Positions 38,477-47,730 of a stretch of 64,000 nt of DNA are shown here, in pieces. Where the stretch lies: the NCBI RefSeq assembly GCF_002750975.1, contig NZ_PEJS01000001.1, positions 3,968,001 to 4,032,000 on the forward strand, in the 5' to 3' direction. The notes under the pieces were generated by a model that did no database searches, was not told the origin of the DNA, and was given only the letters and a program-made list of their open reading frames with translations. The DNA is from Stenotrophomonas indicatrix (GTDB lineage: Bacteria > Pseudomonadota > Gammaproteobacteria > Xanthomonadales > Xanthomonadaceae). Position 1 is the first letter of the stretch. Each line of letters starts with the position of its first letter. The position numbers and the translations under genes were made by a program.

Positions 38477-38520
38477 TCACAAAACGTTAGCCGCGTGCGC
38501 GGTGCGGAACACAGTTTTGT
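38477..38520. promoter_or_regulatory. Spaced 8-bp inverted repeat in a divergent promoter region
   Basis: CACAAAAC (38477-38484) and GTTTTGTG (38513-38520) are exact inverse copies 28 bp apart, in the 169-bp gap between the divergent methyltransferase and aldo-keto reductase genes. The A/T runs stand out from the GC-rich context. They could be paired operator half-sites or promoter elements. Confidence 0.4.
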
Positions 38521-38589
38521 GGTCAGCGCCGCAGCGCGGTCACACATCGCGTTCTATCCTGAAGGACTTCCCCCAAGGAGTCCGTGCCC

Positions 38590-39546
38590 ATGACGGCAAA
38601 CCGCGAACTGGGCCGTTCAGGCCTGCATGTAGCTCCGCTCGCCTTCGGTGGCAACGTGTTCGGCTGGAGCGCTGATGAGAAGGCCAGCTTCGCCCTGCTG
38701 GATGCCTTCGTCGATGCCGGCTTCAACCTGGTCGACACCGCCGACGTGTACTCGGCGTGGGTGCCGGGCAACCAGGGTGGCGAGTCGGAGACGCTGCTGG
38801 GCAAGTGGTTCGCGCGCAGCGGCAAGCGCGACAAGGTGGTGCTGGCGACCAAGGTGGCCAAATGGGCCGAGCGCCCCGGCCTCACCCCGGACAACATCAA
38901 TGCGGCGGTGGAGGATTCGCTGCGTCGCCTGCAGACCGAGGTGATCGATCTGTACCAGGCTCACGAGGACGATGAATCCACGCCGCTGGAAGCGACCCTG
39001 GCCGCGTTCGGTCGCCTGATCGAGGCGGGCAAGGTGCGCGCGATCGGCGCGTCCAACTACAGCGCCACGCGTCTGGCCGATGCCTTGAAGGTCTCCACCG
39101 ACTACGGGCTGCCGCGCTATGAAACCCTGCAGCCGGAGTACAACCTGTACGACCGCGCCGGCTACGAGAAGGAACTGGAACCGCTGGTGCAGCGCGAGCA
39201 GATCGGCGTGATCAACTACTACGCACTGGCCAGCGGCTTCCTCAGTGGCAAGTACCGCACGCCGGACGATGCCGGCAAGAGTTCCGCGCGCGGCGCCACC
39301 GTGGTCAAGCGTTACCTGAACCCGCGCGGCCTGCGCATTCTGCAAGCACTGGATGACGTGGCCAGCAAGCACAACGCTACTGCCGCGCAGATCGCACTGG
39401 CATGGCAGATCGCACGGCCGTCGATCACCGCACCGATCGTCAGTGCCACCAGCGTGGAGCAGCTGCACGACCTGCTGGCGGCGGCGAACGTGGCGTTGAG
39501 CGTGCAGGATGTGGCGCAGCTGGACGCGGCCAGCGTGGAAGGTTGA
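38590..39546 (+). CDS. Aldo/keto reductase
   Basis: 318 residues from the ATG at 38590, with AAGGAG nine bases upstream; an in-frame GTG at 38584 is too close to that site. The AKR barrel residues are NLVDTADVYSAW (Asp, Tyr), VVLATKVAKW (Lys) and LYQAHEDDEST (His). GASNYSATRLADAL, PEYNLYDRAGYEKELEPL and TAAQIALAWQIARP are further family blocks. NADPH-dependent reduction of aldehydes or ketones is expected, with the substrate unknown. The GGNVFGWSAD start and the YNLYDR segment are typical of the AKR group related to E. coli YajO/Tas. Confidence 0.9.
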   Translation: MTANRELGRSGLHVAPLAFGGNVFGWSADEKASFALLDAFVDAGFNLVDTADVYSAWVPGNQGGESETLLGKWFARSGKRDKVVLATKVAKWAERPGLTPDNINAAVEDSLRRLQTEVIDLYQAHEDDESTPLEATLAAFGRLIEAGKVRAIGASNYSATRLADALKVSTDYGLPRYETLQPEYNLYDRAGYEKELEPLVQREQIGVINYYALASGFLSGKYRTPDDAGKSSARGATVVKRYLNPRGLRILQALDDVASKHNATAAQIALAWQIARPSITAPIVSATSVEQLHDLLAAANVALSVQDVAQLDAASVEG

Positions 39547-39585
39547 AGGCGGAGGGTGCCGGCCAACGTCGGCACCCTTCAACGG

Positions 39586-39606
39586 ATCCGCGCCATGCGT
39601 GGATGC
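39586..39606 (+). repeat. Degenerate REP (ATCCACGCC class without GTAG)
   Basis: GGATCCGCGCCATGCGTGGATG keeps the hairpin core but has lost the GTAG head. It lies in the convergent gap before the flavoprotein gene. Confidence 0.5.
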
Positions 39607-39612
39607 TTTGCC

Positions 39613-40518
39613 TCAGCGCGGCAGGCTGTCCTCGGCCACCAGCGCATGGTGCATGCCGATGCCCGCGCGCACGCCTTCTGCCATGGCCAGGGTGATGTTG
39701 CCGACCGTGGTCGCATCACCGGCGGCGTACACGTTCGGCACCGAGGTCTGTTTCATCATGTCCACCTCGGCCAGCACGCCCAGCGGACTCTCCACCAGCG
39801 CGCAACCCAGCTGCTGCACCAGCGGCGTGGCCATCTGCTGCATGGCCGGCACGAACAGCGCACGCTGGGCAACACGGCGACCGTCGGCAAGTTCCACTTC
39901 CAGCCACGTCGGCTGCTCGCCGTGCACACCTACCACCGGCGTGGTTTCCACCTGCACGCCGCGTTGCTGCATGGCGGCCAGCTCCTCGTCACTGATCGGC
40001 AGGCCCTGGCTGAAGAAGGTGACGTTGCCCCAGTCGGCGAACAGCGGCGCCTTGCCGGCCGACATCGGATGGCCGCCGAGCAGGCCGATCGAACCGCCAC
40101 CCACTTCATAACCATGGCAGTACGGGCAGTGCAGCACGGTGCTGCCCCAGCGCTCGGCCAGGCCGGGCAGATCGGGCAGCTGGTCGGCGATACCGGTGGC
40201 CAGCAGCAGCTTGCGCGCGGTCAGTACCTGGCCGTCGGCGGTACGCACCTCGACACCTTCGGTGCGGAGCGTGGCCTGCACCGCTTCGGCATTCAGCCAA
40301 CGCACGGTCGGGTAGTCCAGCAGTTGCTGGCGCGCGTTCTTCAACAATTCGGCGCCACTGATGCCGTCCAGGCCCGGCACGCCGTGCGAATGGCTGGCGA
40401 AGCGGTTTCGCGGCGAACCCGCATCGATGATCGTGACCGGCCGGCGCGCACGCGCCAGGATCAGTGCGGCGGCGATGCCGGCGTAGCTGCCGCCGACGAT
40501 GAGGACATCAGGATGCAT
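39613..40518 (-). CDS. NAD(P)/FAD-dependent thioredoxin-reductase-like oxidoreductase
   Basis: 301 residues from MHPDVLIVGGSYAGIAAAL at 40518; the longer frame to 40785 overlaps the regulator and is rejected. The FAD site is VLIVGGSYAGIAAALILARA, the redox disulfide is VLHCPYCHGYEV (CPYC), and the C-terminal FAD motif is VYAAGDATTVGNITLAMAEG. The NADPH motif region is GLLGGHPMSAG, unlike the GGGNSA of true TrxB, so a different electron donor or partner is possible. Its start overlaps the end of the Rrf2 regulator gene by 11 bp, so it is translationally coupled and probably responds to the same redox signal. Confidence 0.88.
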   Translation of the reverse strand: MHPDVLIVGGSYAGIAAALILARARRPVTIIDAGSPRNRFASHSHGVPGLDGISGAELLKNARQQLLDYPTVRWLNAEAVQATLRTEGVEVRTADGQVLTARKLLLATGIADQLPDLPGLAERWGSTVLHCPYCHGYEVGGGSIGLLGGHPMSAGKAPLFADWGNVTFFSQGLPISDEELAAMQQRGVQVETTPVVGVHGEQPTWLEVELADGRRVAQRALFVPAMQQMATPLVQQLGCALVESPLGVLAEVDMMKQTSVPNVYAAGDATTVGNITLAMAEGVRAGIGMHHALVAEDSLPR

Positions 40519-40963
40519 GGTGACCTTCCAGGGAACGATGATGGGCAAGATGGCGGGCGAAGTCGGCGCCAAGCTGGTCGAGGGTGGTTGCCTGCAGCCG
40601 CTGCTCGAGCAGGCGCTGCGCTTCGCGGGCACTCTCCAGCAGGGCCTGGTTGACCAGCTGCTGGATCGGGCAGCCGCCCCTGCCTTCGCGGGTACCGACC
40701 TGGACCATCGGCGGCGCGCCGATGGCCTGGTAGACGTCATGCAGGGTGATCGTCGCCGCATCGCGGGCGAGCTGGCTGCCGCCACCGTGGCCGCGCGTGC
40801 TGCGTACCAGGCCGGCCTTGTGCATCTGCGCCAGCAGGCGGCGGATCACCACCGGATGGGTCGGCAGGCAGGTCGCCAGCTGTTCGGAGGTTCGCGGCCC
40901 GTGCTGGCCGACCAGATGGGCCATCACGTGCAGAGCGTCGGAAAGCGGATTCGCGGATTTCAT
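40508..40963 (-). CDS. Rrf2 family transcriptional regulator
   Basis: 151 residues from MKSANPLSDALHVMAHL at 40963; upstream in-frame Met codons give non-family leaders. The winged helix has RTSEQLATCLPTHPVVIRRLLAQMHKAGLV followed by STRGHGGGSQLARDAATITLHDVYQAIG, the classic Rrf2 layout. The three-cysteine Fe-S set is missing: only Cys in ATCLPTH and GGCPIQQL remain, so an iron-sulfur cluster is unlikely and a thiol or small-molecule signal more plausible. It is the first gene of a unit with the CPYC flavoprotein. A TGTAAC inverted repeat overlaps its start codon. Confidence 0.9.
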   Translation of the reverse strand: MKSANPLSDALHVMAHLVGQHGPRTSEQLATCLPTHPVVIRRLLAQMHKAGLVRSTRGHGGGSQLARDAATITLHDVYQAIGAPPMVQVGTREGRGGCPIQQLVNQALLESAREAQRLLEQRLQATTLDQLGADFARHLAHHRSLEGHHAS

Positions 40964-40981
40964 GTAACAACAATAGTTACA
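40963..40981. promoter_or_regulatory. Candidate autoregulatory operator of the Rrf2 gene
   Basis: TGTAAC (40963-40968) and GTTACA (40976-40981) form a perfect inverted repeat with a 7-bp A/T-rich spacer, in strong contrast to the GC-rich surroundings. It begins at the first base of the Rrf2 ATG. Such overlap with the start is usual for autorepressed Rrf2 regulators. Confidence 0.6.
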
Positions 40982-41146
40982 TTTAAACCACCTGTCGAGG
41001 GTCTTCTTTCGTTCCATATGGACACATTTGTCCAATGAAACACATTCTTCACATCACTAAACAGAACGGGAATGTGACACGCATCGCACTTCAGAGCGCT
41101 AAAGGACGGTCGATACCGCATCGCACCCCTTCCGAGATCTCGTCCC

Positions 41147-43267
41147 ATGAAAGCCTCTTCCCATGCGCCGCGGCTGCAGTCGAAGCTGCTCGGTGCCGTT
41201 TCTGTTGGTCTGGCTGTTGTCCTGGTATGCGCCCTGGCGGGCCTGGCGTCGGCCTGGTTGAAGCTGTCCACCGACGTACCGCCGGAGGTTGCCCACAGCC
41301 GTGACGCCGAGCGCCTGCAACGCGAATTCCGCGGACAGGTACAGGAGTGGAAGAACGTGCTGCTGCGCGGCCACGATGACGCGCTGCGCCAGCATCACCT
41401 GCAGGCCTTCGACAACGAAGGCCGCGTCGTTGCCGAACTGGCCACGGGCCTGGCCGCCAGCCCCGATGCGCGCACGCGCGAACTGGCGCAGGCGTTTTCC
41501 GGCCTGCACGCACAGTTGCAGCAGGACTACCACGCCGCACTGCAGGCCTTCGCTGACGCCAGCTACGACCCGGCGGTGGGCGATTCCCTGGTGCGTGGCA
41601 AGGACCGTCCGGTGGCCAGTGCGCTGGATGCCCTGAGCGTGCGTGCCACCGAGGTAGCCGAGGCTGCAGTGAACGCGCGTTCGCAGGATTCCCGGCAGGT
41701 GCTGGTGGCGTGCGCCGCGCTGACCATCGGCGCCGCCGTGCTGCTGCTGATCGCCCTTGGCTGGTGGCTGCGGCGCGCTGTGGTGCAGCCGGTGCTGGCG
41801 GTGGAAGCGGCCGCGCGTGCGGTCGCCGCCGGTGACCTCGACCACGTGGTGCAGGTGCGCAGCCGCGACGAGATCGGTCGCCTGGCACAGGCGATGCAGG
41901 CCGTGCAGAGCACCCTGCGCGGCGTGCTTGATGCGCAGACCGCGATGGCCAGGGCACACGACGCCGGCACGATCAGCCACCGCATGGACAGCAGCGCCTT
42001 CCCCGGCGCCTACGGCACGATGGTGGCCGACACCAACACCCTGGTCGATGCGCACATCCAGGTGAAGATGCGCGCGATCACGATCATGGGCCGCTATGCA
42101 GTGGGCGATCTCAGCCTGGACATGGAGCGCCTGCCCGGCGAGAAGGCCGTCATCACCGAGGCGCTGGATGCGGTCAAATCCAACTTGGGCGCGATCAACG
42201 GCGAGATCCGCCGCCTGGCCGAAGCTGCGGCAGCGGGCGACTTCAGCCAGCGCGGCGACAGTGCGCGCTTCGAGCATGATTTCCGCGCGATGGTCGATGG
42301 CCTGAACCGATTGATGCAGACCACCGAACAGAACCTGGGCGAGGTCTCGGCCATGCTGCGTGCCATTGCCGATGGTCGCCTGGGTGCGCGTATGGACGGC
42401 GACTTCCAGGGCGTGTTCGCCCGCATTGCGGGGGATGCCAACGCCACCGCTGCACAGCTGGCGACGATCGTCAGCGACATCAAGCACGCCTCCGGCAGCA
42501 TCCACACCGCCGCTGCGGAAATTTCCGCCGGCAACAACGACCTGTCGCGCCGCACCGAACAACAGGCGGCGAACCTGGAAGAAACCGCCGCGTCGATGGA
42601 GGAACTGACCTCCACCGTGCGCCAGAACGCCGAGCACGCGCGGCAGGCCAACCAGCTGGCGATCGGTGCGCACAGCGTGGCCTCGCACGGCGGTGAAGTG
42701 GTCGGCCAGGTCGTGGCGACGATGGATGCGATCGAAGGCTCGTCGCGGCAGATCGCCGACATCATCAGCGTCATCGACGGCATCGCGTTCCAGACCAACA
42801 TCCTGGCGCTGAATGCAGCGGTGGAAGCGGCGCGTGCAGGCGAGCAGGGCCGTGGATTCGCGGTGGTCGCCAGTGAAGTGCGTACGCTGGCGCAGCGGTC
42901 GGCGGCAGCGGCCAAGGAAATCAAATCGCTGATCGAGGCGTCGGTGGAACAGGTTGGCCACGGTACGCAGCGTGTGCGCCAGGCCGGCGACACCATGGCC
43001 GAGATCGTCGCGTCGGTGCAGCGCGTGACCGACATCATGGCCGAGATCTCCGCTGCGTCGCAGGAGCAGTCGGCCGGCATCGAGCAGGTCAGCCAGACCA
43101 TCATCCAGATGGATGGCACCACCCAGCAGAATGCCGCGCTGGTGGAAGAAGCCAGCGCCGCGGCACGCAGCCTGGAACAGCAGGCGGATCGCCTGATCGA
43201 AGCGGTGGATGTGTTTGATCTGGGAACCGCGACGGCGAGCAAGGGTGCGCTGGCGCGCGCGGCCTGA
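41147..43267 (+). CDS. Methyl-accepting chemotaxis protein
   Basis: 706 residues. TM1 spans about residues 14-37 ([22 protein letters not shown]), then a mainly helical periplasmic sensor to about 183, TM2 at about 187-208 ([24 protein letters not shown]), a HAMP domain, and a second HAMP-like stretch ([20 protein letters not shown]). The cytoplasmic signalling domain has the hairpin tip [23 protein letters not shown] and [20 protein letters not shown], where the CheA/CheW contacts lie. Methylation-helix patterns [13 protein letters not shown] and [13 protein letters not shown] are present. The ligand is unknown. No che genes are adjacent, so it is a solitary receptor gene. Confidence 0.94.
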   Translation: MKASSHAPRLQSKLLGAVSVGLAVVLVCALAGLASAWLKLSTDVPPEVAHSRDAERLQREFRGQVQEWKNVLLRGHDDALRQHHLQAFDNEGRVVAELATGLAASPDARTRELAQAFSGLHAQLQQDYHAALQAFADASYDPAVGDSLVRGKDRPVASALDALSVRATEVAEAAVNARSQDSRQVLVACAALTIGAAVLLLIALGWWLRRAVVQPVLAVEAAARAVAAGDLDHVVQVRSRDEIGRLAQAMQAVQSTLRGVLDAQTAMARAHDAGTISHRMDSSAFPGAYGTMVADTNTLVDAHIQVKMRAITIMGRYAVGDLSLDMERLPGEKAVITEALDAVKSNLGAINGEIRRLAEAAAAGDFSQRGDSARFEHDFRAMVDGLNRLMQTTEQNLGEVSAMLRAIADGRLGARMDGDFQGVFARIAGDANATAAQLATIVSDIKHASGSIHTAAAEISAGNNDLSRRTEQQAANLEETAASMEELTSTVRQNAEHARQANQLAIGAHSVASHGGEVVGQVVATMDAIEGSSRQIADIISVIDGIAFQTNILALNAAVEAARAGEQGRGFAVVASEVRTLAQRSAAAAKEIKSLIEASVEQVGHGTQRVRQAGDTMAEIVASVQRVTDIMAEISAASQEQSAGIEQVSQTIIQMDGTTQQNAALVEEASAAARSLEQQADRLIEAVDVFDLGTATASKGALARAA

Positions 43268-43292
43268 CGGATCCACCGGGCAGTGTGGGGGT

Positions 43293-43355
43293 TGCCGGCC
43301 AGAGGCCGGCACTACCATGCGTGCGATTCCCGGTAGTGCCGGCCGCTGGCCGGCA
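43293..43355. repeat. Inverted REP pair (GCCGGCC stem class)
   Basis: Minus-strand REP at 43293-43315 and plus-strand REP at 43333-43355, 17 bp between the GTAG heads, in the convergent gap between the chemoreceptor and LysR genes. Confidence 0.85.
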
Positions 43356-43369
43356 ACCCGGACACTCCA

Positions 43370-44272
43370 TCAGCGCAGGTAATCCGATGCGGCCATCGCC
43401 TCGCCCAGGTAATCCAGGAACGAGCTGATCCGTGCCGATACGGCCGTGTTGCGGTAGTACACCGCATGGATCGGCTGGTACACATCCAGCGTCTGCGCGG
43501 CCAGCACCGGCACCAGGGTGCCGGCCGCGCGGTCGCGTTCGGTCACGAAGTCGGACAGGCAGGTGATGCCCACGCCCTCCACCGCCAGCGTGCGCAGGGT
43601 CTCGCCGCTGGACACCGCGATGTCCGGGCGCACCAGCAGCTGCCCCTCGGCATCACCCGGCAGCGGCCAACGGTTCAATGACTCCGGCTCGTTGAACCCC
43701 AGCAGCGTGTGCTGACCCAATGCCACCACGCTGGCCGGCTCGCCACGCGTGGCCAGATAGGCCGGGCTGGCCAGCACCTGCAGCCGGCAGCGCCCCAGCG
43801 GCCGCGCATGCAGGGTGGAATCGGCCAGCGGGCCGATACGGATCGCCAGATCGGTGCGCCGTTCCAGCAGGTCGATGTAGCGCTCGGAACTGTTCAACTC
43901 CAGCTGCACGTCCGGATAGCGCGCGCGGTAACCAGCGACCAGCGGCGCGATCACGTGCAGCACGAACGGCATCGCTGCATCCACCCGCAGCCGGCCAGCC
44001 GGACGCTCGCGCCGCGCCGCCATCTGTTCCTCGGCCGATTCCACCGCATCGATGATCGCCCGCGCATGGCGCAGATAGGCCTCGCCCTCGGCGGTCAGGT
44101 GCAGGCGGCGGGTGGTGCGGGTCAGCAGGGTCGTGCCCAGCTTGTCCTCCAGACGGCCCAGCGCGCGGCTCACGCCCGAAGGTGTCTGCCCCAGCTGCTC
44201 GGCAGCCGCGCTGATCGAACCGCTGTCGATCACCGCCAGGAAGGCCTGCATTTCGTCGAGGGTGGTTTTCAT
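43370..44272 (-). CDS. LysR family transcriptional regulator
   Basis: 300 residues from MKTTLDEMQAFLAVIDSGSI at 44272. The winged helix is SISAAAEQLGQTPSGVSRALGRLEDKLGTTLLTRTTRR, and the effector domain runs from about residue 90 (AGRLRVDAAMPFVLHVIAPLV, RRTDLAIRIGPLADSTLHARPLG). It lies divergent from an MFS efflux-type gene with a 105-bp gap, the usual arrangement in which the LysR protein controls the transporter and itself. A much longer frame that runs on to 45622 is antisense to the transporter and rejected. Effector unknown. Confidence 0.93.
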   Translation of the reverse strand: MKTTLDEMQAFLAVIDSGSISAAAEQLGQTPSGVSRALGRLEDKLGTTLLTRTTRRLHLTAEGEAYLRHARAIIDAVESAEEQMAARRERPAGRLRVDAAMPFVLHVIAPLVAGYRARYPDVQLELNSSERYIDLLERRTDLAIRIGPLADSTLHARPLGRCRLQVLASPAYLATRGEPASVVALGQHTLLGFNEPESLNRWPLPGDAEGQLLVRPDIAVSSGETLRTLAVEGVGITCLSDFVTERDRAAGTLVPVLAAQTLDVYQPIHAVYYRNTAVSARISSFLDYLGEAMAASDYLR

Positions 44273-44377
44273 GGCGTCATTATTGACCACGCGGCAAGAG
44301 TGATTGGCGTGAAGACCGGTTTTTCGGCAAAGGTCGGCCGCGCACACTGCGCGCCTTCCTTCCCTCTGGACACTGTC

Positions 44378-45592
44378 ATGATCCGTGGCATTCCGCTCGC
44401 CCTGCTGGCGCTGACCCTCGGTGCCTTTGCCATCGGCACCACCGAATTCGTCATCGTCGGCCTGATCCCGACCATCGCTGCCGACCTGCAGGTCAGCCTG
44501 CCCTCGGCCGGCCTGCTGGTCTCCCTGTATGCCCTGGGCGTGGCCGTCGGCGCGCCGGTGTTGACCGCGCTTACCGGCCGCGTGCCGCGCAAGACCCTGC
44601 TGGTGGCGCTGATGGTGCTGTTCACCCTCGGCAATGTCATCGCATGGATGGCACCGGGCTACACCTCGCTGATCGTTGCCCGCATCCTCACCGGCCTGGC
44701 ACACGGCGTGTTCTTCTCCATCGGCTCGATCATCGCCACCGCCGTGGTGCCGAAGGAGAAAGCCGCCAGCGCGATCGCCATCATGTTCACCGGCCTGACC
44801 GTAGCTCTGGTGACCGGCGTGCCGCTGGGCACCTTCATCGGTCAGCACCTGGGCTGGCGCGCCACGTTCCTGGCCGTGGCCGGCCTGGGCGTGATCGCGC
44901 TGCTGGGCAGCCTGCTGTTCGTGCCGCGCGGGCTGGCGCAGAGCGCGCCGGCCACCTTCCGCCAGCAGCTGGGCGTGCTTGCGCAGCCGCGCCTGCTGAT
45001 GGTGTATGCCATCACCGCGCTTGGCTACGGCGGCACCTTCCTGTCCTTCACCTACCTGGCGCCGATCCTGCAGGACGTCACCGGCTTCTCGGCCAACGCG
45101 GTCAGCCTGGTGCTGCTGGTGTATGGCGTGTCGGTGGCGATCGGCAACCTGTGGGGCGGCCGCATGGCCGACCGCATGGGCCCGATTCCCGCGCTGAAGC
45201 GCATCTTCGCGCTGCTGGCCATCGTGCTGCTGGTCATGACCTTCACCGCCCACAACACCTGGCTGATGCTGCTGACCGTGCTGGCACTGGGCGCGGTGGC
45301 GTTCGGCAACGTGCCCGGCCTGCAGGTGTACGTGGTCAAGCAGGCACAGCGCTACGCACCGCAGGCGACCGATGTGGCTTCGGGCCTGAACATCGCCGCC
45401 TTCAACATCGGCATCGCGCTGGGTGCGTCGCTGGGCGGCCTGGTGGTCGAGCACATCGGCCTGATGCATACGCCGTGGCTGGGTGCGCTGGTGGTGGTCG
45501 GTGCGTTCGCACTGACGGCTCTCAGCGGCCGCCTGGACCGTCGCGACGGTATCGACGATCGCGCCGAAGGCATTGCGGTGAGCGCGCACTGA
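44378..45592 (+). CDS. MFS transporter, AraJ/YdhP-like drug or sugar efflux protein
   Basis: 404 residues from [20 protein letters not shown] at 44378, with twelve predicted helices. [32 protein letters not shown] is the DHA1-family first segment (with the TTEFV motif of YdhP/AraJ/SotB exporters), the loop [12 protein letters not shown] is motif A, and [13 protein letters not shown] follows. It exports a small molecule by proton antiport, substrate unknown. It is divergent from the LysR gene and 85 bp upstream of dkgB, so read-through into dkgB is possible. Confidence 0.92.
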   Translation: MIRGIPLALLALTLGAFAIGTTEFVIVGLIPTIAADLQVSLPSAGLLVSLYALGVAVGAPVLTALTGRVPRKTLLVALMVLFTLGNVIAWMAPGYTSLIVARILTGLAHGVFFSIGSIIATAVVPKEKAASAIAIMFTGLTVALVTGVPLGTFIGQHLGWRATFLAVAGLGVIALLGSLLFVPRGLAQSAPATFRQQLGVLAQPRLLMVYAITALGYGGTFLSFTYLAPILQDVTGFSANAVSLVLLVYGVSVAIGNLWGGRMADRMGPIPALKRIFALLAIVLLVMTFTAHNTWLMLLTVLALGAVAFGNVPGLQVYVVKQAQRYAPQATDVASGLNIAAFNIGIALGASLGGLVVEHIGLMHTPWLGALVVVGAFALTALSGRLDRRDGIDDRAEGIAVSAH

Positions 45593-45677
45593 TGCATGCA
45601 ATGCACCGTTGCCGGCATGCACACGGCCCCTGCCCTACCCTTTGCGATCACCTCCTTCCCCCGCTTTGGAGTTCTCC

Positions 45678-46487
45678 ATGACTGTTCCCGCTTTCGGCCT
45701 CGGCACCTTCCGCCTGAAAGACCAGACCGTGATCGACTCGGTGCGCAACGCGCTGGACGTCGGCTACCGCGCCATCGACACCGCGCAGATCTACGGCAAC
45801 GAAGCCGAGGTCGGCCAGGCCATCGCCGAGTCGGGCGTGCCGCGTGACGAGATCTACCTGACCACCAAGGTGTGGATCACCGAGTTCAAGCGCGATGCGC
45901 TGCTGGCCAGCCTGCGCACCAGCCTGGAAAAGCTGCGCACCGACCATGTCGACCTGGCGTTGATCCACTGGCCGTCACCAAACGACAAGGTCGATACGCC
46001 GATGGAGGAATACCTGCCTGCCCTGGCTGAGGCCAAGGCACAGGGGCTGACCCGGGAGATCGGTATCTCCAACTTCACCATCGCCCAGACCCGCAAGGCG
46101 ATCGAGATCCTCGGCGCCGATGCCATCGCCACCAACCAGATCGAGATCCACCCCTACCTGCAGAACCGCCTGCTGGTGAAGTTCCTGCAGGACAACGGGA
46201 TCCGCGTCACTGCCTACATGAGCCTGGCCTACGGCGAGGTGATCAAGGACCCGGTGATCCAGGCCATCGCCGGCCGTCATCAGGCCAGCCCGGCACAGAT
46301 CGCGCTGGCATGGGCGCTTCAGCAGGATTACGCGGTCATTCCGTCATCGACCAAGCGCGAGAACCTGGCCAGCAACCTGGAAGCCGCCGCGATCCGCCTG
46401 ACCGAAGACGACATGGCGCAGATCGCCAAGCTGGACCGTGGCCACCGCCTGGCCAATCCGGAAGGCATCGCACCGGCCTGGGATTGA
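45678..46487 (+). CDS. dkgB: 2,5-didehydrogluconate reductase DkgB (aldo/keto reductase)
   Basis: 269 residues from [20 protein letters not shown] at 45678 (E. coli DkgB 267); GGAG lies 8 bp upstream. Catalytic residues are visible in [15 protein letters not shown] (Asp, Tyr), [12 protein letters not shown] (Lys) and [11 protein letters not shown] (His). [30 protein letters not shown] and [15 protein letters not shown] (NADPH site) complete the AKR5-like pattern. It reduces 2,5-diketogluconate and methylglyoxal-type aldehydes. It follows an MFS exporter gene, which may be coincidental. Confidence 0.93.
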   Translation: MTVPAFGLGTFRLKDQTVIDSVRNALDVGYRAIDTAQIYGNEAEVGQAIAESGVPRDEIYLTTKVWITEFKRDALLASLRTSLEKLRTDHVDLALIHWPSPNDKVDTPMEEYLPALAEAKAQGLTREIGISNFTIAQTRKAIEILGADAIATNQIEIHPYLQNRLLVKFLQDNGIRVTAYMSLAYGEVIKDPVIQAIAGRHQASPAQIALAWALQQDYAVIPSSTKRENLASNLEAAAIRLTEDDMAQIAKLDRGHRLANPEGIAPAWD

Positions 46488-46495
46488 AGAACGGC

Positions 46496-46554
46496 CGCCG
46501 GGCATGGCCCGGCGCTACCGGATGACGGTGGGTAGCGCCGGGCCATGCCCGGCG
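46496..46554. repeat. Inverted REP pair (GCCGGGC stem class)
   Basis: Minus-strand REP 46496-46518 and plus-strand REP 46532-46554, 13 bp between GTAG heads, between convergent dkgB and the hydrolase gene. Confidence 0.85.
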
Positions 46555-46560
46555 GATCCA

Positions 46561-47262
46561 TCAGTACTGCAACAACCATCCGCGCATTGCCGCACTCACC
46601 TCGTCCGGCTTCTCCATCGGTGCCAGGTGCCCGCAATCGGGCACCACCACCAGCTGCGAATGCGGCACCAGCGCGTGCATCTCCTCGCTCACCGCCAACG
46701 GCGTGATGCGGTCGTTCGCACCACAGACGATCAGCAGCGGATCGCGGTAGCCGGCCAGCACATCGTGGCCATCACTGCGCTCCAGCGCGCTCTGGCGCAG
46801 GAACACCTCCGCACCCAGCCGTGCGGTCATGTCACGCACGCGCTGCACCAGCACGTAGTCGTCCAGCCGCGAGGCGCCGATATAGCTGCGCATCAGCGCG
46901 TCACCAAAGCCGTGGAATTTACCGGGCAGGCGCACGCTGGCGCGCTGGCTGCGGCGCTGTTCGGCACGTTCCGGGGAGTCGGCATGGATCGAGGTGTCGA
47001 TCAGGGCCAGCTGCAGCACCCGCTCCGGCGCGGTGCGCAGGATCTGCTGGGCGACGAAGCCGCCCAGTGAGAAACCGGCCAGCGCAAACCGCTCCGGCGC
47101 CTGCGCCAGTACCTCCTCGGCAACGGCCTGCAGGGTCTCGCCGCGGGTCTGGTCGCCCACGGTGCAGTCGGCGATATCGGCCAGGTCGGCCAGCTGCGCG
47201 CGCCAGAGTTCGGCGTCGTTGAGCAGGCCCGGGAGGAGGAGCAGGGGAATACGGTCGGTCAT
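46561..47262 (-). CDS. Alpha/beta-hydrolase
   Basis: 233 residues, cytoplasmic (no signal). The core is [20 protein letters not shown] (oxyanion region), the nucleophile elbow [13 protein letters not shown] with Ser, [12 protein letters not shown] for the Asp loop, and [17 protein letters not shown] with the His. This is the general hydrolase layout of the homoserine/BioH-like type; the specific substrate is not evident. It is divergent from the YbjQ-type gene with 45 bp between starts. Confidence 0.88.
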   Translation of the reverse strand: MTDRIPLLLLPGLLNDAELWRAQLADLADIADCTVGDQTRGETLQAVAEEVLAQAPERFALAGFSLGGFVAQQILRTAPERVLQLALIDTSIHADSPERAEQRRSQRASVRLPGKFHGFGDALMRSYIGASRLDDYVLVQRVRDMTARLGAEVFLRQSALERSDGHDVLAGYRDPLLIVCGANDRITPLAVSEEMHALVPHSQLVVVPDCGHLAPMEKPDEVSAAMRGWLLQY

Positions 47263-47307
47263 GCGGGTATTGTGGCGTCTTCAAACCCACAACACGACCA
47301 GACACCC

Positions 47308-47688
47308 ATGGCCGACCCCTACAACAGCGGTGCCCCGACCACGTCCGCAGCGCGCTTCGAGGATTCGATGGTGACCACCGCCTTCGAGCTGCCCGGCTAC
47401 CGCATCGCGCGCAACCTGGGCGTGGTACGCGGCATCACCGTGCGCTCGCGCTCGATCGTGGGCAACTTCCTTGGCGGCATCCAGACGATCTTCGGCGGCA
47501 ACATCACCATCTACACCGAGCTGTGCGAGCAGGCGCGCGAGGAAACCTATCGTGACATGGTCAAGCATGCGCGGCAGCTGGGTGCCAACGCGGTCATCGG
47601 CATGCGCTACGACGCCACCGATGTGATGACCGGCCTGACCGAAGTGCTGTGCTATGGCACGGCGGTGGTGGTCGAGCCGCTGCGTTGA
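47308..47688 (+). CDS. YbjQ family (UPF0145) heavy-metal-binding-type protein
   Basis: 126 residues from [20 protein letters not shown] at 47308; an in-frame GTG at 47272 is possible but less likely. The YbjQ blocks are [71 protein letters not shown] and [13 protein letters not shown]. YbjQ proteins form pentamers of a small fold; the metal-binding label comes from the Pfam name and is not proven. Monocistronic, followed by a REP. Confidence 0.9.
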   Translation: MADPYNSGAPTTSAARFEDSMVTTAFELPGYRIARNLGVVRGITVRSRSIVGNFLGGIQTIFGGNITIYTELCEQAREETYRDMVKHARQLGANAVIGMRYDATDVMTGLTEVLCYGTAVVVEPLR

Positions 47689-47699
47689 ATCCGATGTTC

Positions 47700-47722
47700 C
47701 GCCGGGCATGGCCCGGCGCTAC
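47700..47722 (-). repeat. SMAG-type REP hairpin (GCCGGGC stem class)
   Basis: Minus-strand REP with a perfect stem, 11 bp after the YbjQ-type gene stop and 8 bp from the convergent acyltransferase stop. Confidence 0.85.
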
Positions 47723-47730
47723 GGTCACGG

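Noticed and set aside
41090..41146. Possible sigma-28 promoter before the chemoreceptor gene (CTAAAG ... CGATA)
   Set aside because: The two elements are almost adjacent instead of separated by about 11 bp, so the match is not credible.
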